Positions 7,280 to 16,757 of a DNA stretch of 17,111 nucleotides are shown piece by piece. The translations under genes and the position numbers were made by a program. The DNA is from Hydrogenimonas sp. GTDB taxonomy: Bacteria > Campylobacterota > Campylobacteria > Campylobacterales > Hydrogenimonadaceae. The notes beneath the pieces were generated by a model. That model was not told where the DNA came from. It saw nothing but the letters and a program-made list of their open reading frames with translations, and did no database searches. The stretch's first letter is position 1; each line of letters opens with the position of its first letter. The stretch is taken from positions 1 to 17,111 of the forward strand of contig JAKIUX010000004.1 of assembly GCA_021647345.1 (NCBI GenBank). Reading direction: 5' to 3'.

Positions 7280-7294
7280 GAACTCATAGAGTTC
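7280..7294. promoter_or_regulatory. 15-base perfect dyad in the cpoB-slyD gap
   Basis: GAACTC-ATA-GAGTTC is a perfect 6-base inverted repeat with a 3-base centre. It lies about 60 bases upstream of the slyD -10 box. It could be an operator or a small hairpin at the end of the tol transcript. No T run follows in the minus direction, so it is not a classical terminator. The rest of the 7182-7369 gap shows no ORF that I can support. Confidence 0.3.
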
Positions 7295-7369
7295 TTTACT
7301 ATAACTAGATTGGCTTCGCTAAAATCTCATCTCGCCTGAGCGGAATTTCATAGTTTTTTTCAGAGGCCG

Positions 7370-8257
7370 CTATTTTAGTTTCGATAGACTCTTTTTCGCA
7401 ATAGAAGCCGCTTTGCTCTTGGGGTATAGGCTGATTAGAGAGTCGTAAAACTGTTTCGCCTGCTCCTTGTCGCCTATTCGCTCCAAAGAGATAGCCGTAT
7501 GTAGCAGCAATGTAGGCATAAAACTGCTTTTATCATACAATGAGGCACTTCTTTTGTAGTATGCTATCGCATCCTTGTAGCGGCCGCTTTTATAAGCTAT
7601 CTCACCGAGATAGTAGTTAGAGGTAGCAGGTTTGTAGTGGTTCTTGATAAGATACGAAAAGTAGGTTTTTGCTTCGTCATACCTCTTTTTTCTAAAAAGA
7701 GTCTTTGCCTCTTTGAAGATTTGCGCATTTGGCTTTCCGCTAAGATCGGCCTTTTTTATGAAGGAGTCATATGACTCCTTGAAGCTCAAAAATGCTGACT
7801 CAAGCTTCTCGAAGCGCTCTTTATCCACATATTTTTCGTTTATGGAGTCTATTAGAGCTCCAAGCTCCTGGAGCACGGCTCTTATCTGTTCGAAATTTTC
7901 AGCCTGGGTTTTTTCAAGAGCGTTACTCTTGGCCTCAAGATCAGTTATGCTCCTATTCATATCTTCTATTCTGCTCAGGGAGTTCTCGATTGCGCGAAAT
8001 TTTCTGTTCCATCCCTCTACAATACTCTGAAGGCCGTCGATACGTTCGCGATTCTCTTGAACAATCTGCTGCTGCTTCAGAAGAGTTTTCTGCAGCGCCT
8101 CTATGGCTCGCTTGTTTTTCAGTATATGCCGCTCATCCTGGCTCAAACCGTAAGGTTCCGGACTATCGAGATCTCCGGCTCCGAATGCCGAGGGCTCCTG
8201 CGCGGCCTCCAAAGAGACCCACAGAAGAAGAGAAGAAAAAAGGAGGAGTTTTTTCAT
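7370..8257 (-). CDS. cpoB: Tol-Pal system protein CpoB (YbgF), periplasmic coiled-coil/TPR
   Basis: 295 residues. An N-terminal signal peptide (MKKLLLFSSLLLWVSLEAA, cut near residue 19) sends it to the periplasm. Residues about 40-170 are rich in Glu, Lys, Gln and Leu in heptad-like spacing and should form the trimerising coiled coil. Residues about 180-290 carry tetratricopeptide repeats (AKTLFRKKRYDEAKTYF, YYLGEIAYKSGRYKDAIAYY, YDSLISLYPKSKAASIA). In E. coli CpoB links the Tol machine to peptidoglycan synthesis at the septum; the same role is likely but not shown here. The ATG directly follows the pal stop (TAA ATG) with no ribosome site of its own, so it is probably translated by coupling with pal. 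Position as the last gene of the tol cluster agrees with the call. Confidence 0.9.
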   Translation of the reverse strand: MKKLLLFSSLLLWVSLEAAQEPSAFGAGDLDSPEPYGLSQDERHILKNKRAIEALQKTLLKQQQIVQENRERIDGLQSIVEGWNRKFRAIENSLSRIEDMNRSITDLEAKSNALEKTQAENFEQIRAVLQELGALIDSINEKYVDKERFEKLESAFLSFKESYDSFIKKADLSGKPNAQIFKEAKTLFRKKRYDEAKTYFSYLIKNHYKPATSNYYLGEIAYKSGRYKDAIAYYKRSASLYDKSSFMPTLLLHTAISLERIGDKEQAKQFYDSLISLYPKSKAASIAKKSLSKLK

Positions 8258-8839
8258 TTATGGAAGAAGTTTAAACTCAACACGTCTGTTTTTAGCCCAA
8301 CACTCTTTAGTGTGCTCGGTGCATACAGGGTTGCTTTCGCCGTAACTTACCATTACCATTCTATTTTCATCTATCCCTTTTATGGCCAACGCATCTCTTA
8401 CACTCTTGGCACGCCTTAGTCCAAGAGCGTAGTTGTACTCGTCAGTTCCCCACTCGTCACAGTTACCCTCTATTTTGATAGTCAGATCTTTCGCGGCATC
8501 AGATGCGAAGAGTCTCGCATCTTCATCTACACGCGGCTCCTGGTCGGGGCGGATATTATATTTGTCGAAATCGAAATAGATCTTTTTAGCACTCGCTTCA
8601 AGCTCTTTGATCTGCGCCATGCGCTCATCTTCAGGAAGTGTAGTTATATCTGATGCACTCTCTTCTGTGCCAATAACACTATTAACACCGCTATCAACTT
8701 CTGTTGCAGTTGATGCGGTAGTCCCGCTGCTGCTTTCAGTCGTCTCTTGCTTGGTCATATCGACCTCCGGTTTCTTCTGCGAACATCCGCTCATCAACAG
8801 TGCGGCAGCCACAGCCGCTATAAACAGGCTCTTTTTCAT
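8258..8839 (-). CDS. pal: Peptidoglycan-associated lipoprotein Pal
   Basis: 193 residues. Signal peptide with lipobox LMSGC; Cys19 should be lipidated and anchor the protein in the outer membrane. A Ser/Thr/Glu-rich linker (about 30-75) leads to the OmpA-like peptidoglycan-binding domain (86-190): IYFDFDKYNIRPD at 87-99, NCDEWGTDEYN at 126-136, LGLRRAKSVRDAL at 139-151 and NRRVEF at 184-189. D128 and R142/R143 fall where residues bind meso-diaminopimelate in the family. Extra cysteines at 127, 173 and 180 are visible, so a disulfide is possible. GAAGGAG 8 bases upstream of the ATG is a strong ribosome site. A 103-base gap with its own probable promoter separates it from tolB, so pal and cpoB may also be made independently of the ATP synthase transcript. 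Confidence 0.96.
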   Translation of the reverse strand: MKKSLFIAAVAAALLMSGCSQKKPEVDMTKQETTESSSGTTASTATEVDSGVNSVIGTEESASDITTLPEDERMAQIKELEASAKKIYFDFDKYNIRPDQEPRVDEDARLFASDAAKDLTIKIEGNCDEWGTDEYNYALGLRRAKSVRDALAIKGIDENRMVMVSYGESNPVCTEHTKECWAKNRRVEFKLLP

Positions 8840-8866
8840 CGGTTCATCTCCTTCGAAATTTGACTG

Positions 8867-8874
8867 ATTTTATC
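8867..8874 (-). promoter_or_regulatory. Probable extended -10 promoter element for pal-cpoB
   Basis: On the minus strand GTGATAAAATC contains TGA followed by TAAAAT, a TGn-TAnAAT extended -10. The transcript would start near 8860 and include the strong pal ribosome site. The element is the same as the one before slyD except for one base. A perfect dyad overlaps where the -35 region would be. Confidence 0.55.
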
Positions 8875-8890
8875 ACTCTTTTTCTTACTT

Positions 8891-8905
8891 TACAGTTAAA
8901 CTGTA
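8891..8905. promoter_or_regulatory. 15-base perfect palindrome upstream of pal (candidate operator)
   Basis: TACAGTT-A-AACTGTA is a perfect 7-base inverted repeat around one A. Its near edge lies 18 bases upstream of the pal -10 hexamer, so it overlaps the expected -35 region, the right place for a dimeric repressor or activator. It does not match the Fur box. No transcription factor can be named. Confidence 0.4.
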
Positions 8906-8911
8906 CTTATT

Positions 8912-8931
8912 GGATATTTTCGTTTATATCC
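8912..8931. other. Stem-loop downstream of tolB
   Basis: GGATAT and ATATCC pair across an 8-base loop, 11 bases after the tolB stop and directly before the pal palindrome. On the minus strand it is followed by AATAAG rather than a T run, so it is unlikely to be a strong intrinsic terminator; it might protect the 3' end of the upstream RNA. Confidence 0.3.
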
Positions 8932-8942
8932 ATTTACCGACT

Positions 8943-10193
8943 CTACCAATCTATCGACTGTATTCTATGCCCTCTCAAAGGAAATAAAAATCCTTCGTTA
9001 TAGTTTAGACGTATAATTCCAAGAGCACTTTGGGATGCGTAATGTTTTATATAGATAACACTCTCTCCATCAATAGAGAACTTGGGGAACTGGTTTACGC
9101 CGCTTGCGGTCAACCTTCTAATGTAATCACTTTGAGTCGATACAAGATAGAGGTTGAAAGTGTTGGAACTGAAGGCGTTGTCGCTCTCTCTGCTGGTGTA
9201 GATCACATATTTTCCGTGTACGCTGCAAGCGTTGTTGTTCTTTCCGTGATAGACCAACTGCTCGACTGCACGTTCGCCTATCTTTTTGAGAAAGATATTT
9301 GGGTACCCCATTCTATCTGATACAAATACAACCTTTCTCTCGTCGCCGGTAAATTGGGCCGATACATCTATGCCTGAGTAGAAAGTGAGCCTCTCTTTTA
9401 CGCCGCTTTTTATGTTATAGCGGTATATATCCGGCTGTCCGGAAGGCGCCATCGTTAAAAGCAGCCAATTGCCGTCTCTGCTCACATCGGAGCAGACAAG
9501 CATGCCGTCAGAGGATATAACTCTTCTCTCTTCTCCCGTATAAATATTATAGTAGTAGAGTGTAGGTCTATTTCCAAGCTTTGTGTAATAGATACCTTTT
9601 TGGGCTCTATCGGCCCATTTTGGGAATATATTTAGACCTCCACTGATTATCTTCTTTCTGTATGTTAGAGTATAGTCTGAGATGATAATGTCTGCACTTT
9701 TTGGCTTACTGTATTGCGAAAACACCACATACCTATTCATCCAATCTACACTTGGCATCTCAAGAAAGTCGTTGAAATCTATTACGGCACGATGTATCAA
9801 AAATGGATATCTGGCGCGATTGGAGACCCGATAACTCCTCTCAAAAACGGCACTTTTTGAACCAATATCGAAAACTTTCGCATCGAGATAGAGCCTCTGT
9901 TGCTCATCCTCTCTGAATCGATACCTAAAAAGGTAGTCACTCTCTTTCAAAAGCGGATCTATCATCGCATCATATCGGCTCTGCCTGTAAGTATCGTCAA
10001 CCTTGAAGTGGGCAGTAACTTTCAGATCTCCCATAACGATACGAAAAAACTTGTGCCTAGTTCGCACATCTCCAAACTCAGATGCATCTTGTATCGCTAC
10101 CGATGGCCTGTTGTCGGTGCTTTTGACAATTTCCAGCGTCGCATCTGAAGCAAAAAGCAAAATTCCGGTAAAAAGTATAATCAAATAGCGCAC
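8943..10193 (-). CDS. tolB: Tol-Pal translocation protein TolB
   Basis: 416 residues from a GTG start. The start is fixed by AAGGAG about 5 bases upstream and by lying 2 bases after the tolA stop; it also gives a clean signal peptide (MRYLIILFTGILLFAS). TolB is a periplasmic protein that switches between Pal and TolA. An N-terminal alpha/beta domain (about 20-155) is followed by a six-bladed beta-propeller (about 160-416) with WD-like repeats: KWADRAQKGIYYTKLG, DVSRDGNWLLLTMA, DIYRYNIKSG, QFTGDERKVVFVSDRMGYPNIFL and FPKFSIDGESVIYIKH. The segment SDRMGYPNIFL is typical of TolB. Length agrees with the family. The final blade ends FPLRGHRIQSIDW. Confidence 0.93.
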   Translation of the reverse strand: MRYLIILFTGILLFASDATLEIVKSTDNRPSVAIQDASEFGDVRTRHKFFRIVMGDLKVTAHFKVDDTYRQSRYDAMIDPLLKESDYLFRYRFREDEQQRLYLDAKVFDIGSKSAVFERSYRVSNRARYPFLIHRAVIDFNDFLEMPSVDWMNRYVVFSQYSKPKSADIIISDYTLTYRKKIISGGLNIFPKWADRAQKGIYYTKLGNRPTLYYYNIYTGEERRVISSDGMLVCSDVSRDGNWLLLTMAPSGQPDIYRYNIKSGVKERLTFYSGIDVSAQFTGDERKVVFVSDRMGYPNIFLKKIGERAVEQLVYHGKNNNACSVHGKYVIYTSRESDNAFSSNTFNLYLVSTQSDYIRRLTASGVNQFPKFSIDGESVIYIKHYASQSALGIIRLNYNEGFLFPLRGHRIQSIDW

Positions 10194-10195
10194 TG

Positions 10196-10960
10196 CTACT
10201 CCTTCGCTTTGAATTCTATATCTACATCCAGACTCTCGTCTCTTTTATGGGGCGGCAGTTTTTCCGCTTTCAATCTATCCAGATATTCTATCAAGCTCTG
10301 ATTGAATCCTTGATTATCCGAAGGATATAGTAGTTTGTAGTCGAAACTTCCGTTAGGTGCAATCATTAACCTTACCTTCGCCTCTTCCCCCGCGTAAATG
10401 GCTTCAGGGTGCCAAGATTTGTAGATTATATCGTATAGTCGGCTCATATATTGGTCAACTTCGCCTACACCTGAACTTTTGGAGGTTATATCTATTTGGG
10501 GTTTGCTCAAGTTTATATCTTGCACAAGTCTGCTTGCACTCTCCTGCCTTTTTTGCTCCTGGTTTGAAGTAGCTTTATACTCTATTTTAGGAGCATTCGC
10601 CAGCCTAGAGGCCAGACTTTCGTCAATGGGTTTATCCGCCTTTATACCTTCAAATAGCGAGGAGATCGCCTTGGGAGCGGCAGTTTTGGAAGGCTTTGTA
10701 GAAGCAGAAACTCTCTTTTTTACAGCCGGAGCCTTTTGACTCTTTCTAACCTCTTTTTTTACAGGAGATTTTGGCTTCTTTACATCTTCCTTCGATGATT
10801 GTCTCAGTATAGTAACTTCGATATTTTGAGACTTTTTCGGCACATATCTTTTGGAGCGTTTATAGTCGTTAAAAAATAGAATTAGAGATAAAAGAAGAAA
10901 GAGATAAAAAAGCAGAGCGGCAGCACCGCCTATAAGAAAGTATCTCTTATCTCTACCCAT
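10196..10960 (-). CDS. tolA: TolA/TonB-like energy-transducing protein
   Basis: 254 residues. A basic N-terminus (MGRDKRYFLI) and one membrane segment (about 9-30) place it in the inner membrane with the rest in the periplasm. A Lys/Pro/Ser-rich stretch (about 40-100) resembles the extended linker of TonB and TolA proteins and is far shorter than the helix of E. coli TolA. The C-terminal domain (about 165-250), starting VDQYMSRLYDIIYKSWHPE and followed by KVRLMIAPNGSFDYKLLYPS, is the TonB/TolA C-terminal fold that contacts TolB, Pal or other outer membrane partners. The tolA name rests on the tolQ-tolR-X-tolB-pal position; sequence alone would also allow a TonB name. Its ATG lies within the end of tolR (8-base overlap). 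Confidence 0.85.
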   Translation of the reverse strand: MGRDKRYFLIGGAAALLFYLFLLLSLILFFNDYKRSKRYVPKKSQNIEVTILRQSSKEDVKKPKSPVKKEVRKSQKAPAVKKRVSASTKPSKTAAPKAISSLFEGIKADKPIDESLASRLANAPKIEYKATSNQEQKRQESASRLVQDINLSKPQIDITSKSSGVGEVDQYMSRLYDIIYKSWHPEAIYAGEEAKVRLMIAPNGSFDYKLLYPSDNQGFNQSLIEYLDRLKAEKLPPHKRDESLDVDIEFKAKE

Positions 10961-11345
10961 CTGTCACCAGTGAGACTTTCGAAAAACCTGCCTCTTTGAC
11001 GGTTTTCAGAAGAAACATAACATCTTTGTACTTCAAACGCTCATCTGCTCTAATATAGACAGGGATACTCTTGTCAACACTCTCCGTTTTTAGAAGGAAA
11101 CGGTCCGGAAAAGATAGAGGTTTGTATCTATCTTTCATAAAATAGATAACGCCGTTTTTATCCATTCTTATCTCAAGAGATTTGACCTTCTGCAGAGTTT
11201 GAGTTTTGCTTCCTTTTGGTAGTGTAATCTGCTCCTGGTAAATTATAGTCGGGGCGGTAACCATCAAAATAGCCATCAAGACCAGCATAATGTCTACCAA
11301 AGGTGTTATATTAAGATCGGGATTGTCATCCCAATTGTACTGCAT
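10953..11345 (-). CDS. tolR: TolR/ExbD family proton-channel subunit
   Basis: 130 residues. A single membrane segment near the N-terminus (about 13-35) contains the essential acidic residue D18 in ITPLVDIMLVLMAILMV, which carries protons in the TolQ-TolR and ExbB-ExbD motors. The periplasmic domain follows: ITLPKGSKTQ, SLEIRMDKNGVIYF and IPVYIRADERLKYKDVMFLL. GGGGAG 7 bases upstream of the ATG is a good ribosome site. It follows tolQ closely and overlaps tolA by 8 bases. The Tol name comes from its neighbours tolB and pal; ExbD would be the alternative by sequence alone. Confidence 0.92.
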   Translation of the reverse strand: MQYNWDDNPDLNITPLVDIMLVLMAILMVTAPTIIYQEQITLPKGSKTQTLQKVKSLEIRMDKNGVIYFMKDRYKPLSFPDRFLLKTESVDKSIPVYIRADERLKYKDVMFLLKTVKEAGFSKVSLVTDG

Positions 11346-11348
11346 CTG

Positions 11349-11924
11349 CTACTCCCCTTTTTTGGAGGCCAGAAGTAGATCGCACTCCATCGCTATGACG
11401 GTAGTAAGCTCATACGCTTTACGCTTTAGCAGAAGGTGGAAACTGTATGCGAAGATAGCTACAAATATTCCGGCGGCAGTCGCAATAAGAGCCTCGCTGA
11501 TCGCAGGTGCTACGACACTTAGCGTAGCGCTCTTTTGGGTTCCAAGACCGGCAAAAGCTTCTAGTATCGATATCACTGTACCGAAAAGTCCTATAAAAGG
11601 CGACGTACTGGCGATGAGTGAAAGGGCAGTTAATCCTCTTGTCGCCTCTTTAGTGGCAGCATACCGACACATCTCGAAAATATTGGAATTTGGAGAGAGA
11701 ACCTTTTTCAAACAGCTTTTTATAATCGAATGAGAAGAGACACTAGCTGAGCCCATCTGCATCTGCTCGAGCGAATCGCTCTCTTTAGAGAGCCATCTGC
11801 TCAAAGCGAGATAGCGATATACGAAAATCCCTACGGTGATGAACAGGTAGAAAGAAAGCAGACCCAAAACGAAAATAGTGATTAGGCTGCTTCGCTCTAT
11901 ATAGCCTGCTATAATCTCAAGCAT
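11349..11924 (-). CDS. tolQ: TolQ/ExbB family proton-channel subunit
   Basis: 191 residues with three membrane segments, at about 14-38, 99-124 and 139-165, as expected for TolQ/ExbB. The family signature is in the second and third segments: [23 protein letters not shown] and [21 protein letters not shown]. The subunit forms the pentamer around TolR that converts the proton gradient into movement of TolA. It begins only 3 bases after the atpC stop (TAA ATT ATG) with no ribosome site of its own, so it is probably cotranscribed with, and coupled to, the ATP synthase genes. Confidence 0.92.
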   Translation of the reverse strand: MLEIIAGYIERSSLITIFVLGLLSFYLFITVGIFVYRYLALSRWLSKESDSLEQMQMGSASVSSHSIIKSCLKKVLSPNSNIFEMCRYAATKEATRGLTALSLIASTSPFIGLFGTVISILEAFAGLGTQKSATLSVVAPAISEALIATAAGIFVAIFAYSFHLLLKRKAYELTTVIAMECDLLLASKKGE

Positions 11925-11927
11925 AAT

Positions 11928-12320
11928 TTAGAATCTAGTCTTGGCTGCAGCTTCGACTTTAGCTTCAACATTGGCAATAGCGATATCGGAATTGCCTGCC
12001 TTTTCGACAAGCTCTTTCGCCTCTGCTATCGCTTTGGCTATTTCACTCTCGGTTTCGCCGATAATCGGGACAGCACCTTCAACGACTACAAGTGTCTTCT
12101 CTTCATCGACTTTAACATAGCCTGAGTCGATAACTATCGACTCTTTTGTTCCGTCACTCTTTTCGATCTCGATAACACCGGCTTCAAGAAGTGAGACCAA
12201 AGATGCATGTTCTGGCAAAACACCAAACTCTCCCTCTGCACCTGGAAAAGTAGCAGACTTTACATCCCCTGAGAAGATTGGTCCGGTTGGTGTAACGATT
12301 TCAAGTTTCATTGTATCCAT
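11928..12320 (-). CDS. atpC: ATP synthase F1 epsilon subunit
   Basis: 130 residues. Epsilon is part of the central stalk of F1 and can inhibit ATP hydrolysis. The N-terminal beta-sandwich (about 1-88) is clear: LEIVTPTGPIFSGDVKSATF, PGAEGEFGVLPEHASLVSLL and SGYVKVDEEKTLVVVEGA. The C-terminal Ala/Glu-rich helices (about 90-130) are shorter than in E. coli. A second ATG at codon 4 is possible, but AGGA 5 bases before the first ATG supports the longer form. That ribosome site lies inside a hairpin (12324-12341), which may lower its translation, in keeping with epsilon being needed at one copy per complex. Confidence 0.95.
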   Translation of the reverse strand: MDTMKLEIVTPTGPIFSGDVKSATFPGAEGEFGVLPEHASLVSLLEAGVIEIEKSDGTKESIVIDSGYVKVDEEKTLVVVEGAVPIIGETESEIAKAIAEAKELVEKAGNSDIAIANVEAKVEAAAKTRF

Positions 12321-12323
12321 CTG

Positions 12324-12341
12324 TATCCTTTACTTAGGATA
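12324..12341 (-). promoter_or_regulatory. Hairpin covering the atpC ribosome binding site
   Basis: In the minus-strand RNA, TATCCT pairs with AGGATA across the 6-base loop AAGTAA. The second arm holds the AGGA that serves as the atpC ribosome site, 5 bases before its ATG. Folding would hide the site and lower or couple atpC translation. The fold is inferred from pairing only. Confidence 0.45.
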
Positions 12342-12349
12342 GCTAGCAC

Positions 12350-14672
<2,323 letters not shown>

Positions 14673-14688
14673 CGTTTATCCTTAACGC

Positions 14689-16200
14689 TTATGCGCTGAA
14701 TGAAGTTTTGAATTCTTCCAACGCCTTTTTCATCAGCTCTTCAGTCTCTTCGTCGATCTTCTTCTTCTCTCGAATCTGTGCAAGAACTTCAGGATGGTTC
14801 GCCTCGATAAACGGATAGAGCTCAGCCTCGAACTTCGTAACTGCGCTTACCGGAATATCGTCAAGGTACCCGTTTGCACCGGCATAGATAATGAGAACCT
14901 GCTTCTCTATCGGAAGAGGTGAATATGGAGGCTGCTTAAGCACTTCAACCATTCGAGCACCGCGCTCAAGCTGTGCGCGAGTTGCCTCATCTAAGTCACT
15001 TGCAAACTGAGCGAAAGCTTCAAGCTCACGATACTGTGCAAGATCAAGTCTGAGCGTACCGGACACCTGCTTAGTAGCTTTAATCTGTGCTGCGCCTCCA
15101 ACTCTTGATACCGAAATACCAACGTTAATTGCAGGCCTAATACCTGAGTTGAATAGGTTTGTTTCAAGGAATATCTGACCGTCTGTAATTGAAATTACGT
15201 TTGTAGGAATGTATGCAGATACGTCACCGGCTTGAGTCTCGATGATAGGCAAAGCTGTCAAAGAGCCAGCGCCAAGCTCATCGTTAAGTTTAGCCGCTCT
15301 CTCAAGAAGTCTTGAGTGAAGATAGAAGACATCTCCCGGAAATGCTTCACGTCCCGGAGGTCTACGCAAAATAAGTGACATTTCACGGTATGCTACCGCA
15401 TGCTTACTTAGGTCATCGTAGATTATCAGAGCGTGTTCGCCGTTATCTCGGAAATACTCTCCCATAGTTACACCGGCATAAGGAGCGAGGAATTGAAGTG
15501 CAGCTGACTCTGATGCACCTGCATTAACAACTATAGTGTAATCCATGGCTCCGTGCTCTTCGAGTTTGCGTACAATAGAAGCAACTGTAGACTGCTTCTG
15601 GCCAATAGCAACGTAGATACACGTTACACCCTGGCCCTTCTGGTTTATTATGGAGTCAATGGCGACTGTCGTTTTACCGGTCTGTCGGTCACCGATGATA
15701 AGCTCTCTCTGGCCTCGTCCGATCGGAACCAGTGCATCTATTGCTTTTATACCTGTTTGAAGAGGTTCATGAACGGATTTACGCGCCATAATACCAGGTG
15801 CTTTCTCTTCAACAAATCTATACTCTTTCGCCTCGATCGGACCTTTCCCGTCGATCGGCTCTCCGAGAGCGTTTACGACACGTCCTACTATCTCTTTTCC
15901 TACCGGAACTTTAAGGAGCTGGCCGAGCCGCTTTACGCTCATACCCTCTCTTACGCCGAGACCCTTGCCGAGAATAACGACGCCGACACTCGCCTCTTCG
16001 AGGTTAAGAACGATACCGCGCTCGCCGTTCTCGAACTCAACCATCTCTCCCGCCATTACGTTGTTGAGGCCGAACACCTGCGCGATTCCGTCAGCTATAC
16101 TGACAACTTTACCCGTTTCGTCGATATCGACGCTCAATTCGAAATTCTCGATACGCTCTTTGATAATCGAGCTTATTTCATCTGCTTGAAGTTTTGACAC
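14689..16200 (-). CDS. atpA: ATP synthase F1 alpha subunit
   Basis: 503 residues starting at GTG, with AAGGAG 8 bases upstream. Alpha alternates with beta in the F1 hexamer and binds non-catalytic nucleotide. The Walker A loop GDRQTGKT is at 170-177. The alpha signature [17 protein letters not shown] contains the arginine finger, and [12 protein letters not shown] is conserved. The N-terminal [20 protein letters not shown] belongs to the crown beta-barrel. Length and all motifs are typical for bacteria. It lies 21 bases after atpH. Confidence 0.99.
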   Translation of the reverse strand: MSKLQADEISSIIKERIENFELSVDIDETGKVVSIADGIAQVFGLNNVMAGEMVEFENGERGIVLNLEEASVGVVILGKGLGVREGMSVKRLGQLLKVPVGKEIVGRVVNALGEPIDGKGPIEAKEYRFVEEKAPGIMARKSVHEPLQTGIKAIDALVPIGRGQRELIIGDRQTGKTTVAIDSIINQKGQGVTCIYVAIGQKQSTVASIVRKLEEHGAMDYTIVVNAGASESAALQFLAPYAGVTMGEYFRDNGEHALIIYDDLSKHAVAYREMSLILRRPPGREAFPGDVFYLHSRLLERAAKLNDELGAGSLTALPIIETQAGDVSAYIPTNVISITDGQIFLETNLFNSGIRPAINVGISVSRVGGAAQIKATKQVSGTLRLDLAQYRELEAFAQFASDLDEATRAQLERGARMVEVLKQPPYSPLPIEKQVLIIYAGANGYLDDIPVSAVTKFEAELYPFIEANHPEVLAQIREKKKIDEETEELMKKALEEFKTSFSA

Positions 16201-16221
16201 TGCCGATTCTCCTTTCTTATT

Positions 16222-16755
16222 TTACAAAGCTTTTAAAATGTGGTTGATCATGTCTGAAGCGACCCTCTCTTTTGAGAAACTTGCTTCAAGACCGAGATCT
16301 TCTATAACTACCTTGATGCCTTCTTCCCTGCTCTTTACCTGTCGCAGGACTACCGTCGCGTCTACATATTTGGAGAGTGACTTTTCCAATTCGCTCAACT
16401 CTTTTTTGTCGAGTTTGACGCTGCTTTCAACAAGCCCTTCATATTTGTTGGCTCTTCTTTGAAGCTCTTTTTGCAGCTGACGCACGATCTCGGGAATGAG
16501 TCCGAGTCTTCCATGTATGTTAAGAACTTTTATGAAGTTTGATATTTTAGGGTCTACCTTCTCCCCGGAAAGAGCCATGACGAGCTCCTCTTTTTGGCTC
16601 TTTTTCACTTCAGGAGAGATCATAAGCTCGGCGAACTTCTTATCTTCGAAGGCTTTCGCAACTCTCTCCAGGCTCTTTGTAGCAGATGCCACTTTCCTCT
16701 CACCTACAGCTTCTACAAGAGCTTTGACATACCTTTTCGCTATTAGCATATCCAT
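16222..16755 (-). CDS. atpH: ATP synthase F1 delta subunit (OSCP)
   Basis: 177 residues from the ATG at 16755. The frame can be extended two codons to a TTG at 16761, but the ATG is preferred: it gives MDMLIAKRYVKALVEA, close to the start of relatives, and GGTGG lies about 8-10 bases upstream in the end of the previous gene. Delta sits on top of F1 and joins it to the b-subunit stalk. The helical N-terminal domain (about 1-105) and the C-terminal segment (VVLRQVKSREEGIKVVIEDL) fit the OSCP family. It follows the upstream stop by 2 bases, so translation is probably coupled. Confidence 0.96.
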   Translation of the reverse strand: MDMLIAKRYVKALVEAVGERKVASATKSLERVAKAFEDKKFAELMISPEVKKSQKEELVMALSGEKVDPKISNFIKVLNIHGRLGLIPEIVRQLQKELQRRANKYEGLVESSVKLDKKELSELEKSLSKYVDATVVLRQVKSREEGIKVVIEDLGLEASFSKERVASDMINHILKAL

Positions 16756-16757
16756 AA

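Noticed and set aside
7320..7369. Possible intrinsic terminator after cpoB
   Set aside because: Only very short GC stems (such as CGC-TCAG-GCG) are present and no T run follows in the minus direction.
15553..16197. Plus-strand open frame of 214 codons opposite atpA
   Set aside because: Shadow of atpA; long antisense frames are expected opposite GC-biased conserved genes.
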